A DNA stretch of 64,000 bases, taken from positions 372,001 through 436,000 of the forward strand of contig JBAMDO010000106.1 in assembly GCA_037074765.1 (NCBI GenBank), written 5' to 3'. Origin of the DNA: Mansonella perstans. Its lineage: Eukaryota; Nematoda; Chromadorea; Rhabditida; Onchocercidae. Every line of letters begins with the position of its first letter. Positions within the stretch are counted from its first letter, which is position 1. Shown here piece after piece: positions 13,601 to 28,205 of this stretch. Below the pieces are notes generated by a model, which saw only the letters and a list, made by a program, of their open reading frames with translations, did no database searches and had not been told where the DNA came from. The translations under genes and the position numbers were made by a program.

Positions 13601-13961
13601 TGAGTGATTTTCATTGAAATAATTATTTTGTTATTCCATTCTATGAAATCAAATAAACTGGAAAGTCCAAAGCTTTCATTTATTACTGGAATTTTAAGGA
13701 TCCATTAGTTTGAATTTTGGTATGAATAGTAAAGAGACAGCGAATCAAGAATTGATTCGTTGTTTTGATAAAAGAATCGATTTAGAAAAAAAAAATTTAA
13801 TTTCTTACATTTAGAAAAAATGTTTGAGTGACATGTATTTTTTCTAAGAAAAATCTAAAAGTTAAAACTATTTCATTAGTCATAGTAGGCCACTGTTTGA
13901 AATTTATTTTCAGATTAATTACTGCCTTAAAAATAAAATATTCAATTGGAAGCAGTCTAAA
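10694..13961. other. intergenic region between ceh-38 and EFCAB7
   Basis: About 3.3 kb of AT-rich DNA. Its left part is presumably the ceh-38 3'UTR. The only coding-like stretch I see is the minus-strand frame at 11035-11340, listed separately. The rest shows poly-T/poly-A runs and no exon I can support. Confidence 0.5.
11035..11340 (-). CDS. possible small uncharacterised gene (about 92-101 aa, coiled-coil-like)
   Basis: An open frame of 101 codons, long for such AT-rich intergenic DNA and not the shadow of any exon. A start at 11313 gives 92 residues beginning MDEVISKAVITYDTKTYVI. The C-terminal half is charged and predicted-helical in character (SISEKINTLEEEINVLLGEK), ending with a basic tail. 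I recognise no family. It lies antisense to the likely 3'UTR of the ONECUT gene. It could be a small single-exon gene, one exon of a larger one, or chance. Confidence 0.3.
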   Translation of the reverse strand: MLPCHNTHIMDEVISKAVITYDTKTYVIQELKKQSYCSSIFSLLPASFPQNIILSISEKINTLEEEINVLLGEKRTFEKFNSLVSKGNPGIRNEKKNIRFT

Positions 13962-16900
13962 ATGCAATCAAATGCAAAACGTCGATTCGTTGATGCGTAT
14001 TTGAATGAAGTGGGGGATATGCGAGAAGCAGTGAATCGTTTACAGTTATATAAAATTATAATTGCCGCTGGCAAGGATTTATTGCCGTCTGACTTAGAAA
14101 CCATGGGTATTTTTTCAATAAATCAAAAGCACTATTTATCAATAAATCGTTTAGAAATCTGAGTTAAAAAGATCTTCTTTTTTGAAATTGAAATCTTCTT
14201 GTTTGAAATTTTCAGATCGGAAATTTGCTAGTGAAATTTGATGATTTTTAAAATGTGGAAATTTTGAAATATGATGAAATGTTTTTTGGACCATTTGACG
14301 AGTTCTACTTTTCAAATTTGCTTTTATTATTTCAATCAAAAAAATAACTCAAAGAAAACAAAATGCTTTATATTTCTATTTGAACTTAATCAACTAAAAT
14401 ATACTTTTCTAAATTTCAATCCTTGAAACTGTGAAAGTTTACTATTAATAAAGAAAAGTTCTCTCCAAATAAAAAAATTACTGAAAGATTATTTGAAGGC
14501 ACTTGAGTAATTACCAATAAAAGAAGAAGTAAAGTTTACGGTTCAGAGGATAACTAAAGAAAAACCTGTTTTTGAAAGCAGCAAAAAATGTTAGAAAAAA
14601 AAAATAAAATTTTTTTCTTAAATTAATCGGAAATGACAGATCATTCTTTTACCCAGTGAAAATGCTGACACCTCAAAACACCTCAGACTATTATTCCATC
14701 ACTTTTGTATACCGTTCTCTTTTAGTAGCAATATAATTTTATTCAAGAAATCTTGAAATTTAGCTTGATCATTTTAGTCTTTTATCTGATTTTGGTAAAT
14801 ATGTAAATAACAAATCTTGATTTTATTTTAAAGCGCAATAACTGCAGTACACTGCTTTTGGTTGACTTTGAAACATCCTAGAGCCAGCCATGTTCTTAGA
14901 ATTTTTAAATTTAAAAACGAATTCCAAGAGAGATTTTATTTTGAATGAAAACAAGTGCAAAAGTGATACAAATGCAATTGACCGTCTCAAATCAAAAATT
15001 TTTTAATAAAATGTTTCATAAAATTAATTTGAAGGAATTGAAGCGATTTCATAAACACACTTAAATATTTCAGAACTTGGTTTTATTTCGATTGTAAAAA
15101 TGCTTGTGTGATTTTCAACAAATGAAATTATCGTTATTAAAAAGAATGAAGATTTCATAATAACGTAAAGACGTTCTTTTATTGTGAAGAAAGGAAATAA
15201 TTTGAATGGAAGTAAAGTAAAAAGTGTTTGAAGCAATGAAATCTCTTCCTTCATCAGAAATCAGTGCCTTTATCCAAATTTAAAAAATCGAATGCAAGGA
15301 ATAATTAATTTTAAATGCCAAAAATTAGCACTATCAAACAGGAGAAACAATCATAAAAACTGTTAGCATTCATGGTAGTACTTACTGCCATGAACAACTG
15401 TGAATAAATTTTTTTTTACTAAAAATATTCTAGCAAATGCAATATTAAATTTCTAAATTTAAAGCATTCTTAATTTGATTAATTTAGGCAGGCTTATTTT
15501 CAGACCATTATCGGTTCAATGAAGCGTATGAAATTTTTGAGCAATTGCCTGCGACAAATTTTTTGGAAATAATGAAAGGAAACCAACAATTCATTGAAGT
15601 GAACAAACTATTTCAATCAATTAATAAGGTTTGAAAGTCGTATCAAAATTTATTTAGTTAGTATTTTTAATTAAATTTTTTGTTCTTTTTGACTGAAATG
15701 ACAAATTAGTTAAAAAATCAAAAATTATTTAAATATTTTCATCAAACTGATGCAAATTCAAGTTTACATATAAACAGCACCGAATAAACACTAAAAATGA
15801 AATGATATAGAACTGCCTAAATTGGTAGCTTCTCAAATTTTAAGGCTATTAAATTAATGATTGAAAAAAGAAGAAATTGAAAGTGATCCAATCTATATCA
15901 CAATAGCATAAATCAATTTCCTTATCAACTCCTTCTTTGGCGCCAAGCATATCAGTGGCAATTTTTGCTTAACATTGCAAATGGAAAAAACTTTCAAGCT
16001 TGCTCTAAAAAATGTCATATAGATGTATTGGAAATTAAAAACCGTATTAATTAATTTGGTATATTAATGAACTGGAAATAAGGATGCTATTGGCCTGTAA
16101 ATATAACGAAAAATTGATTCACATAAGTGTTATGTGAATTTAGAAATATTACACCCCGAGTCAAAAAAATGAAATGACATTGTATGAGGTTCGCTATTAT
16201 AAGTCTTAATGCGAAATTTGTGATAGCCGTTATATCTATTGCAAAAAATATCTATGCAAAATCCTATGATTGCTTTTTTCAGGATGAACAATTGAATATG
16301 GATGAAATAAAAGAGGCTTTAGATTTCTTGAAATTATCTGCAAGTTATGGCAAGATTGATTGCAACAAGGTATGGGTTTATTTTTTGGATTGATTATGAA
16401 TATAATAAAATTTTATGTCAGTTTTCAAAGTTATTTTTTATTTAAAATTATTAAAGACAATCCACATTGAATTTCATTGCGTTGATACACTTCACAATGA
16501 TATTATTATTCAGACTCTTGATGATTAATATCAGTGCTACAAATACTGCGTTGTCGTATTTTAAAATTAATTATTTTTTAAAATGAATTATTTATTCTGA
16601 AATTGAGAATTCGGAAATATTAGTTATGCATTGAAGAAAATACCGCCTTGTGGAATGAAAATATGAAATAAGATTTCCTATTATTTGTCTTTGTTTTATT
16701 TAAAAAGCGATTTGTAATTCGATCAGCAAGAATTGAGAAGAAAAAAGAAGATATCAGTCAAGAAATACTTGTTTTCTACACATTCTTTAAAGAAATTATA
16801 GTTAAAACAGAAATTCAAAAAATTGCAAAGAGACAATATATTGCAGCTTTTCGTTGAATTCGAAGAGAGTCGGAGCAGGCTACTTAGTATTGTCGCGCAA

Positions 16901-19900
16901 GAATTCCGTAATAAACAAGTCGCAAAGCCAAAAAAACAGAAAGAATTTAAGGACATAAAGCGCAAATTACCTAAAGGTATTATCCAAAGATTGTTATTTA
17001 AAATTTCCAATTTTTCTTGAAATTGTGCATTTTGCCAAAAAAAGTTCATTAATTACAGAAATGAAACCTCAGCAATTAAATGCTTCTACGTCAAAGTTCA
17101 TCTCACAGGTTTTCGCATTTGTTTTCAACATGTCATTTGAAATTTAATGAAACAGTGTTAACAATGAGGCTAATTTATTTTTTATTTCGATCAATTAAAG
17201 ACTAATCCTTTTTGTCTAACAAAAAGTTATCATTTCTTTCTTAATTAAAAACTAAATTTTTTTGCTTGATGTTGCGTAACTTCATTTTATTTCTTAATTT
17301 AGATTTTATTTCACTAACAATAGATGAAATTATCACTTCTCTGATTACAGGTCACTCGCCGAGCATTTTGCATAATGAATAATGATGACCGCGTTCTGAA
17401 TTATCACTTCTTTCTTAATCAATCACAGATTGTTTGCATTGCATGCGAATTATTGACAAGCAGTAGGTAGCATTATGTTTTTGACCTGTGAAAGTAGGAT
17501 GAGACATTTCAATTTCGTTCCAACTATGAATTCATAAAATGCTTTGGATAAATTCCAAATCATTTTTGATTCAGATTAATGCAAAAAAAGTAATTGTCAA
17601 AGATTTTTAACTCGTATAGTTTGATATGATGCAACTGTAGCACTTCAGAATATTTTCTTTCTGCAATTGTGTAATAGTAGCAAATTTATTCGTCTATTTT
17701 TCCGTACCAAATTTACTTCCCAATGAGTCAAAAATTGAGAGTTGACAGTTAATAAAGATCGTTAGTTACTGAAATTTGAACTGTGAACTCTCTTACTTTG
17801 AGTTAAATTCATTTTTTTTTCAAATTTATACTTTATTTCTGCTTGTTTGATTGCATTTTGGATTAGTTCGGCATACAATTTAATAAAATCTATTTTTTTC
17901 TTATAGATGATCAGCCAGCAGACCGGAACTATAAAAACGACATATATGTTGTACTGTATGATGCTATCGAGGAGCAAGTAATTACCGTTACAACGAAGAT
18001 TCTAGGAGATGTAATCTTCCTCGCTTCAAAAAAAATGAAATCAACTGAATTCAAGCAAAGCAAATTCAAATTTCAGTTCAGGCATCGTGTGACTGAGTCT
18101 AGATTTTTTGGCAATTGAAAATAATTAAAGAAAAAAGATATGTTGTCAAAATGTTAATGAAACGATGCATCACATTTTCGGGCGGTCAAATTCAGCCATA
18201 GTGAGTTAAAATCCCGAAAAGATGCTTCTTTGGAAACAAAACGAAATATTTTTGTATGCAGTCAACCAGTACGATATACAATAAGTGACCTGAATGAGTT
18301 AGCGTTAAAGTTTTCTAAGAGAGCAATGAAGTTCTTAGATATCGATATAAAGTGAATAGTTGGTTCATGCTTTGATGGAAGATATCTTGGTTGCTAAAGC
18401 TCACTAATATCATTTAGACGAGAAATGAGCTAAAAAAATATAAGCAGTCATCGTTTATGAAACTGAATAGATCATTAGTGATAAAATAAGCGCTTAAATT
18501 CTAATTACTCTTAATGTTTTTATTTAATTTCAAGAAATATGTAAGCGAAGAATGTTTGTTGGAAGCTGGGGAATATATAATCAGTGTTCAAACGGGGCAC
18601 TGTTCGGATAGCACTGTGGATTCTACCAGAAGTGATGAAATGAAATTGGTGGATTCCAATGGAAAACTAACAAAGCATTACAAGCAAGTTGATTTATCTA
18701 TTTATTCCAGAAAAAAAATAAGATGAATTTTATTCAAAATCTACTAATTTTCAGGTTTCTTTATTTCTTGCCATACATGGCGCTTCAAATAAAACTGTAA
18801 ATACCGCAATACTTTTGGAGTAATCTAATTTTTAAGACATAAAAAATCATTTTCTTTTCACTTTTTAAAAATTTGCTAAACCATTTCTTTAAAATCTGCT
18901 GCATAAGAATTTTGTTGAGAGAAAAGAATTAAAAAATTGTAGTAAAATCTAAAATTTAAGAATGACACTAATGAATATGTTTGATCTGTTCGATTTTGAT
19001 GAAAATGGTAAATTAAATCGAGAAGAATTCGACATATACAATAAATTGGCAAGTGATGAGCATGTCTTAGATCAGGTTCGAGCGATTCCAGATTATTTTT
19101 TAGACTTGCATAAGATGAAACAATCGTTTCCACATAACTCAAGATCTTATAAAATTACTCTTTAATTATCATTTCCATTAGCAATTTATCAATTTAATTG
19201 ATACAGCAAATAAGCAGCAGAGTTTCTAAAAAAATGAAGATATTTTGATTGGTCGAGAAAAAAAAACAGCATTGATTGGTAGGCTTTTCAACAAAACGGT
19301 GCCATCATTCTGATACATTCAGTAGAGTTTAAAATAAGAAATTGAGATGAGTAGAATATAGGATAGCTGTTCAAGAACTATCTGATTTTAAATTTTGATT
19401 ATTTTATTTAAAATTTGTATATAAAATAAATGCAAAAAAAAAGTGCTTGTAGCGGACTGAAATATATAATCAATTCAAACTACTATTCTTCATTAATCAT
19501 TAAATGCTTCTTAGCTTCAATTTTTGATTTTAAATATATTAATTAATTCATTTTCAGGAATGGGAAGTACTTAGCCGAAGTTTTGGAGATAAAGATGGTG
19601 AATTACTTCTAAAATCTTTTGTGGCACTTCATCAGGTTACACAAAATAATCGTTCATTGACGAGAGAAAGTTGCTAAGACTGTAACTATATGTTGCTATA
19701 TCCTGACTGGTCCCATTTCAGAAAAAACTCAAATATCTTTCAGATAGAAGCAGACAATGATCCATTGCTGGAAAACACGTGGAAAATATTAATGTGCGTT
19801 GGGTACAATGAGCAATTGGATCTAATCAATGTTATACTTCCATTTTTATCTTATTTTGCCAAATAATTTCGCTTTTAAAGTTTTGTCTCTTTAAATAACC

Positions 19901-20748
19901 TTAAATTGGCTTTTTTGAAGCATTTTAACTTGGAGACTTTGTTTTTGGAACAAAATGAAATGAATTATTACAGAACTGCCCGTGTTCCCTTACAATCTTT
20001 TCCGAATCTGTTGTTCATATGGCACAGTTTGAGTTACGTAAACCTGCCGGAAAGGAGAGTGACGCTTTAAACGATTATTTCTGGAGGAATGGTCGCGAAA
20101 TTACCAATCATGTTAATGTGCGTGTCTGGAAATGTGACTATTTTGCAGTTTGCATAGCTGGCCCAATGGTTTGACTTTTCAGTTTGTTTCAAAAATAAGA
20201 TTTTGACGAAAAATGTAAGAACTTTTACGTAAAGTTTTCGAAATTCTGGTTTAAAATGCTGTAATATTTGATTTTTATTTTCTTAATGAATTTCATCTTA
20301 ATCTCTTCTTCTTAAGCCGCAAAAATTACTTTTCACGATTCATCACAAATTCATTAGTTAATTATCTTGCATTCCCGTAGTCGCCTAAAATCTATTTATG
20401 TTCTTGCTAGGAAATATTAAATGGATTTCACTCTCCAATGGAAATTTTCAGGAGAAATTAGGCATTTACTATTAATCATTTTACAGGAACTGCCTTATGC
20501 TATGAGTTTTAATTATGGAAAATCAAAAAATGTATTGGTAAAAGAAGTAATAGACCTTCATCGAATGCGATTGAAATTAGTCAGACCAAAGGTTGGTTAT
20601 TTGAGACTAATTCATATAAATGCAAATAAACTGCAGCTGTACAAAAATATTTGGAACAAATTCAATGATATTTTTGCAGATATTACTTCAAGCAATTGCA
20701 ATGGAATCTGACTGGTCATTAAATTTGACAGTTGAAACAGCAATCTGA
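13962..20748 (+). CDS. EFCAB7 orthologue, EF-hand protein
   Basis: Exons I can place in phase: 13962-14106, 15504-15628, 16283-16369, 16708-16770, 16847-16976, 17059-17108, then 18537-18683, 18961-19075, 19558-19635, 19744-19830, 19974-20168, 20487-20591 and 20680-20748. The parts between 17.9 and 18.4 kb are coding-like (NYKNDIYVVLYDAIEEQ; VRYTISDLNELALK) but their splicing is unresolved. Several blocks follow human EFCAB7 in order: LLEAGEYIISVQTG with LGPGIYWLIPSTTG; GKLTKHYK+MTLMNMFDLF with GELFLTKEFKSTLSDIFEVI; NTWKILMCVGYNEQLDL with DLWVTLHSMGYNKALEL. There is one canonical EF-hand loop (DFDENGKLNREE); the others are degenerate. In vertebrates EFCAB7 works with IQCE to tether the EVC-EVC2 complex in cilia for Hedgehog signalling. 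The role in nematodes is unknown. Confidence 0.85.
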
Positions 20749-21321
20749 AATAGTAATGGCCAGGTTTCTTTGGTCAATATCACTTGATGTCGAAATGTTA
20801 AACCAAAACTTTCTCCTTCATCTCATGTACTTTTTTGAAATAAATTTCAGATAATTGAAGTAATTAGTCCTTTTTTACCTTGAGTACATGTTTTTTTATT
20901 GACATCACCAGATTTATATTCTTTATTTAGAAATGTAGGAGAAATACGAATCAATATGCAATTACACTTATCCATTATTTCATCACAGATAATTTTTAAT
21001 TGCATACTCAAAGACAACAAAAACTTTGTCAAATAAATAAGACTTTTTTAAAACTTTTTTAGAAAATAATAGGAAGTGATATTTTGCATGGACTATCATA
21101 AATTGTAAACCATAGTTTCATTCTTCACATATTAATCTCAGAAAATCCCAGAGGAAAGATTCTCATAAATCACAATATGATTTCTAAAGTCTCGTATCGA
21201 ATCTCTCACATTGATAAATTCGTCATCACTAAGAGTCCTCAGGAATTAATGATATTTTATGATTACGATTGCAAAAAGTACTGTAAGCAGTAGTGAATAC
21301 TACCCTAATGATAACAATTTA
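20749..21321. other. 3' intergenic gap between convergent EF-hand genes
   Basis: These 573 bases separate the stop of EFCAB7 (plus) from the stop of the calcyphosine-like gene (minus). A plus-strand gaaataaatt near 20836 and a minus-strand AATAAA overlapping the calcyphosine stop near 21318 are plausible poly(A) signals. No coding content was seen. Confidence 0.5.
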
Positions 21322-24693
<3,372 letters not shown>

Positions 24694-27600
24694 TATTCAA
24701 TCGTTCAGAATGTCAACCACTTAGTATTTTAGTATTTTACTCAAAATAGAATTTGCTTAGAAGATGTAAACATCGATTTCTTGATAGCTCTGGCATAAAA
24801 TGGGCATGGCCTGTGCGTAAAAGGCAGGCTTGTCAAATTTAAGCGAACAATTATCCTCTCCATGTTGGAATGGATAAACATGTTGAACTCATCGAAAGTC
24901 TTTATAGGGATCTGTCAAAAACGAAATGCAATTCTTTTTCTTGCAAAAAACATTTCTTCTCCTTCTCTTTTCATCCATGCTCACAATCAATAATACTTCT
25001 CAGCTATTAGAAATTTAAAATTCCCAATCTTATTAGTTCGCTTTTACTTATCGTTCCTTTTTTTTTGATATAATATTATGCAAAATTAACTAACAAACTA
25101 AAAACCCAAAATAGTCTCTTAACTATTCAATTTATATGACAGATTTTAATTGTTATTAATAGTTAAATTTTTTATTCTCATAGGTACTTTTAAATTTGCT
25201 AACGAAGAATTCAATAGCAGTGCTCTTTCTCAGATGAGATGATCAGAAAATCAGTATTGTTACGCATTGTATTTTGATTTATAGGTTAAAGTTCATTCAG
25301 CTATTTCAACTAATAGTGAGTGCAAAATACAATAGCGAAGGATCTAGGCCTATTGAATTTCGTTTCGAGTTTGATTTCTAAATAGAGTTCTAACTAGTTC
25401 AGTTAAACATCTTTCACTATATTGAACAGCTCAAAATTTTCTAAAAAGAAAAATGAAGCCGAAAGTTCGCCTTAAATAAAAAATCTCTTCTGGTTAATTA
25501 AGTCCTCCTAGAAGACTTTTTCTTGTTACTAAAACCTTTTAAAAATTATGTTACGATGACATTCTTCTCTCAAAAAAAAACTGAAATTTTCAGTTCTCTC
25601 AAACTCTCAAAATTTTCATTCTCTCAAACTGAGATTTTCACTTCCAATCCATTTGGCCAATATTTTATACTTTTCTTATTTTCTAACTTGAATTCTTGAA
25701 TTCCAGTGGACATCTTAAACAAATTCATAGAAGCAAAAAGAGAAAAGCAAATAATTTTTGCAAATAACTAAAACGAAATAAGACCAATTTAAGGCTATTG
25801 AAATTATTTAGATTGTCACAGAACGCGTAATTCCAAATTTTGAAAAAAAGGTACTCAGAAGGGGAGGCGCCAGCATTTATTGTCATAGAAACGAAATAAA
25901 CTTCATTTATTTCAAACTTTCTTCCTTTACTACCCACTCCATTGTACTGATAATACTCTGTTAATTAACGCAAGTATTTTATTAAAAAAAGATGAAGTGT
26001 AAGTTCCACACATTGGACAAGAGCCTTTAAATAAAATTTATAATTGTCTCGTTGCTATGGAAATGAAAACTATAAGTCTGAAGCAAGCCCATGGGCATAA
26101 TAATGGTAGCAATTTTTAATCCATTCACTTGAGATTGGGCAATTTCCTCCAAGAACCAACAGAATTAGTCTTTTGTCGCATTCAAACGTGATCAAATGAA
26201 GCAAATGAATTAAATGAAGCAGTTTTTTATTTCACAATTTAATTTTATTAAAAATGTAAAATGTCATAAAGTGTTGCAGCAACACATCTTCTACCGTGAT
26301 ACGATGATTAAATTGGCTTTATGTAGATTTATGCATTTTATGGCTTTCGATACTTTGTAAGAGCATGTAAATTTAAAAGTATAATTCTGATAGTACTCCA
26401 TAAAGCACAATGAAATACGTAGCAACTTTTCAATTTAAAGCAAAATTGAATCAGTTCAACGATGCCTTTTCTGGAATGAAGTGAATTATTTTATTAACTT
26501 ATGTCCGCATTAAAAAATTGGAAAGTATTAAGAAATTATGCAAGTAGGCCAAATAAATGTAAAACAAAATAAAGCAAATTTTACCTGAGTGCGAAAGGAA
26601 ATAATACAAATTATAGAAATAGATGAGATTCTAAGCGAGAGGGATAAATAAAATCTCATAAAAGCATGCAGTATATCAACCTGATAGTGACAGCGATTCA
26701 TTAACAATAAGCAAAATGCCGCCAAGACCAATACTAATTCTATCTGTTGCACAACTTCAGTTACGAGGCTATGAGAGTTTTAAATGACTCATGTAGTGAT
26801 AGAATGTGGAAAATAAGCTTATTTAGAAAACAATAACTTTTATTCAAAAACAAGAACTCATTGTGAAGAATGATAGTATAAAACCGTTTTTAGTTCTGAG
26901 AAAGCCATTCAACATTGTCGAAAGTTAGTTAAGAAGAAGGCTAACAACATCCAAAAAACTGAACTCGTTATGAATTTGCTTTGGAAATACTTCACTATAC
27001 AAACATTATACAGAAAACTTCCACAATATATTCCACAACGTACCACTCAAGACTATATTAAATATTGCATTATTAGTTATTAGATCCATTTTTCCTTGTA
27101 ACGACATAGATTACTTCCCGAAAATAAGAATACAAAGTAGGAAGAAAAAGAAATGAGAGAAGACTACGAGTTCATTGAATTTTCATCCTCATGCTATATC
27201 ATCATAAATATAAAAACTTGAAGCGAAATTAAAGAATGAAAAACACTGATGTGTCAAATAGAAAAGTGTCTGTGCTAAGTAGCTAGCAAGTAATAATTCC
27301 ACACTCCAAGATCCCAACAATTATTCACTAGTAATCCAATAAAACTTAAAAATTCACGAAAGTAGAACGTGAAATTGTCCTTAATTACTCCTTAACTTTC
27401 CTTCATTCACAAACGAGATTCATATCTAAAAAACGAACTTATCCTCCCTCACTTCATCAAATAAATGTCGAAAAAAGTAAATAAGGTTGGGAAAGAAAAC
27501 GAAAAAACACCCGGCAGTACAGATTCTTATCAACTTACAATTCGTCAAAAAAATGGTAAACGTAGAAAATTTCATGAATTCACAAAACAAAATTTTGTGA

Positions 27601-28205
27601 AATCGAAAGGTCACCAAATCAAATTTCGAGTCTAAAGGTGAAAAGCAGAATAAATTTGGAAAATTAATAAATTGAAATAAAATTAAAGATACAAAAAACA
27701 ACACCAGAACAAAGACAAACTAAAAGATTCTAAATTAAAAAAATATTTGTCAACAAATATAGTGTTAAAATTCTATATGTATATGAAAATTAATGAAAGC
27801 AATAAATAACAAGGAAAAACGATAACCTATAGCTTATAAAGCGCGACCTAGAAGCAGTCACAGACCTGGATGTACAAAACAAAAAACTAGGAAACAACAG
27901 GTCCAAACTGAATGAATGGTAATTCAGAAACTAATTGCAATTGATATACAAAACAAAAAACTAGGAAACAGGTCCAAACTGAATGAATGGTAATTCAGAA
28001 ACTAATTGCAATTTTTTTTGCAAACTGTCCCGAGAACTTCAACTCTTTTCAAAAGTAATTTTTTATTTCAGCTTCGTGAAGTACTTCTTCCACATGGCTT
28101 TCGTTAAATTGTCATGAAAAATGGTATTCGAAAGAAAATCACAGTACATGTGATTTTACAGATCTAAACTAAAAAAGTGGTAGAGCAGTAAATCAAATCA
28201 GCTTG
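24694..28205. other. intergenic region between TNPO3 and the calcyphosine-like gene
   Basis: About 3.5 kb, very AT-rich, with both neighbours on the minus strand. It should hold the TNPO3 3'UTR on the right and the calcyphosine promoter on the left. Open frames at 25725-25937, 26528-26752 and 27426-27704 are low-complexity and match no family I know. A tandem duplication at 27874-28013 is listed separately. Confidence 0.5.
27874..28013. repeat. tandem duplication, unit 74 / 71 bp
   Basis: Two adjacent copies begin with acaaaacaaaaaactaggaa at 27874 and 27948. They are nearly identical through ctaattgcaatt; the second lacks three bases (aac) after aaac. The array sits just downstream of the TNPO3 stop, so it is probably in its 3'UTR or 3' flank. 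The near-identity suggests a recent event or an assembly artefact. Confidence 0.85.

Noticed and set aside
16723..17049. 108-codon minus-strand frame
   Set aside because: It is antisense to EFCAB7 exons, rich in Phe/Leu/Ser/Cys as expected from reading A-rich coding DNA backwards.
20592..20711. Read-through end of EFCAB7 at 20711
   Set aside because: Splicing 20591 to 20680 gives PKILLQAIAMESDW, which matches the human C-terminus; the read-through peptide does not.
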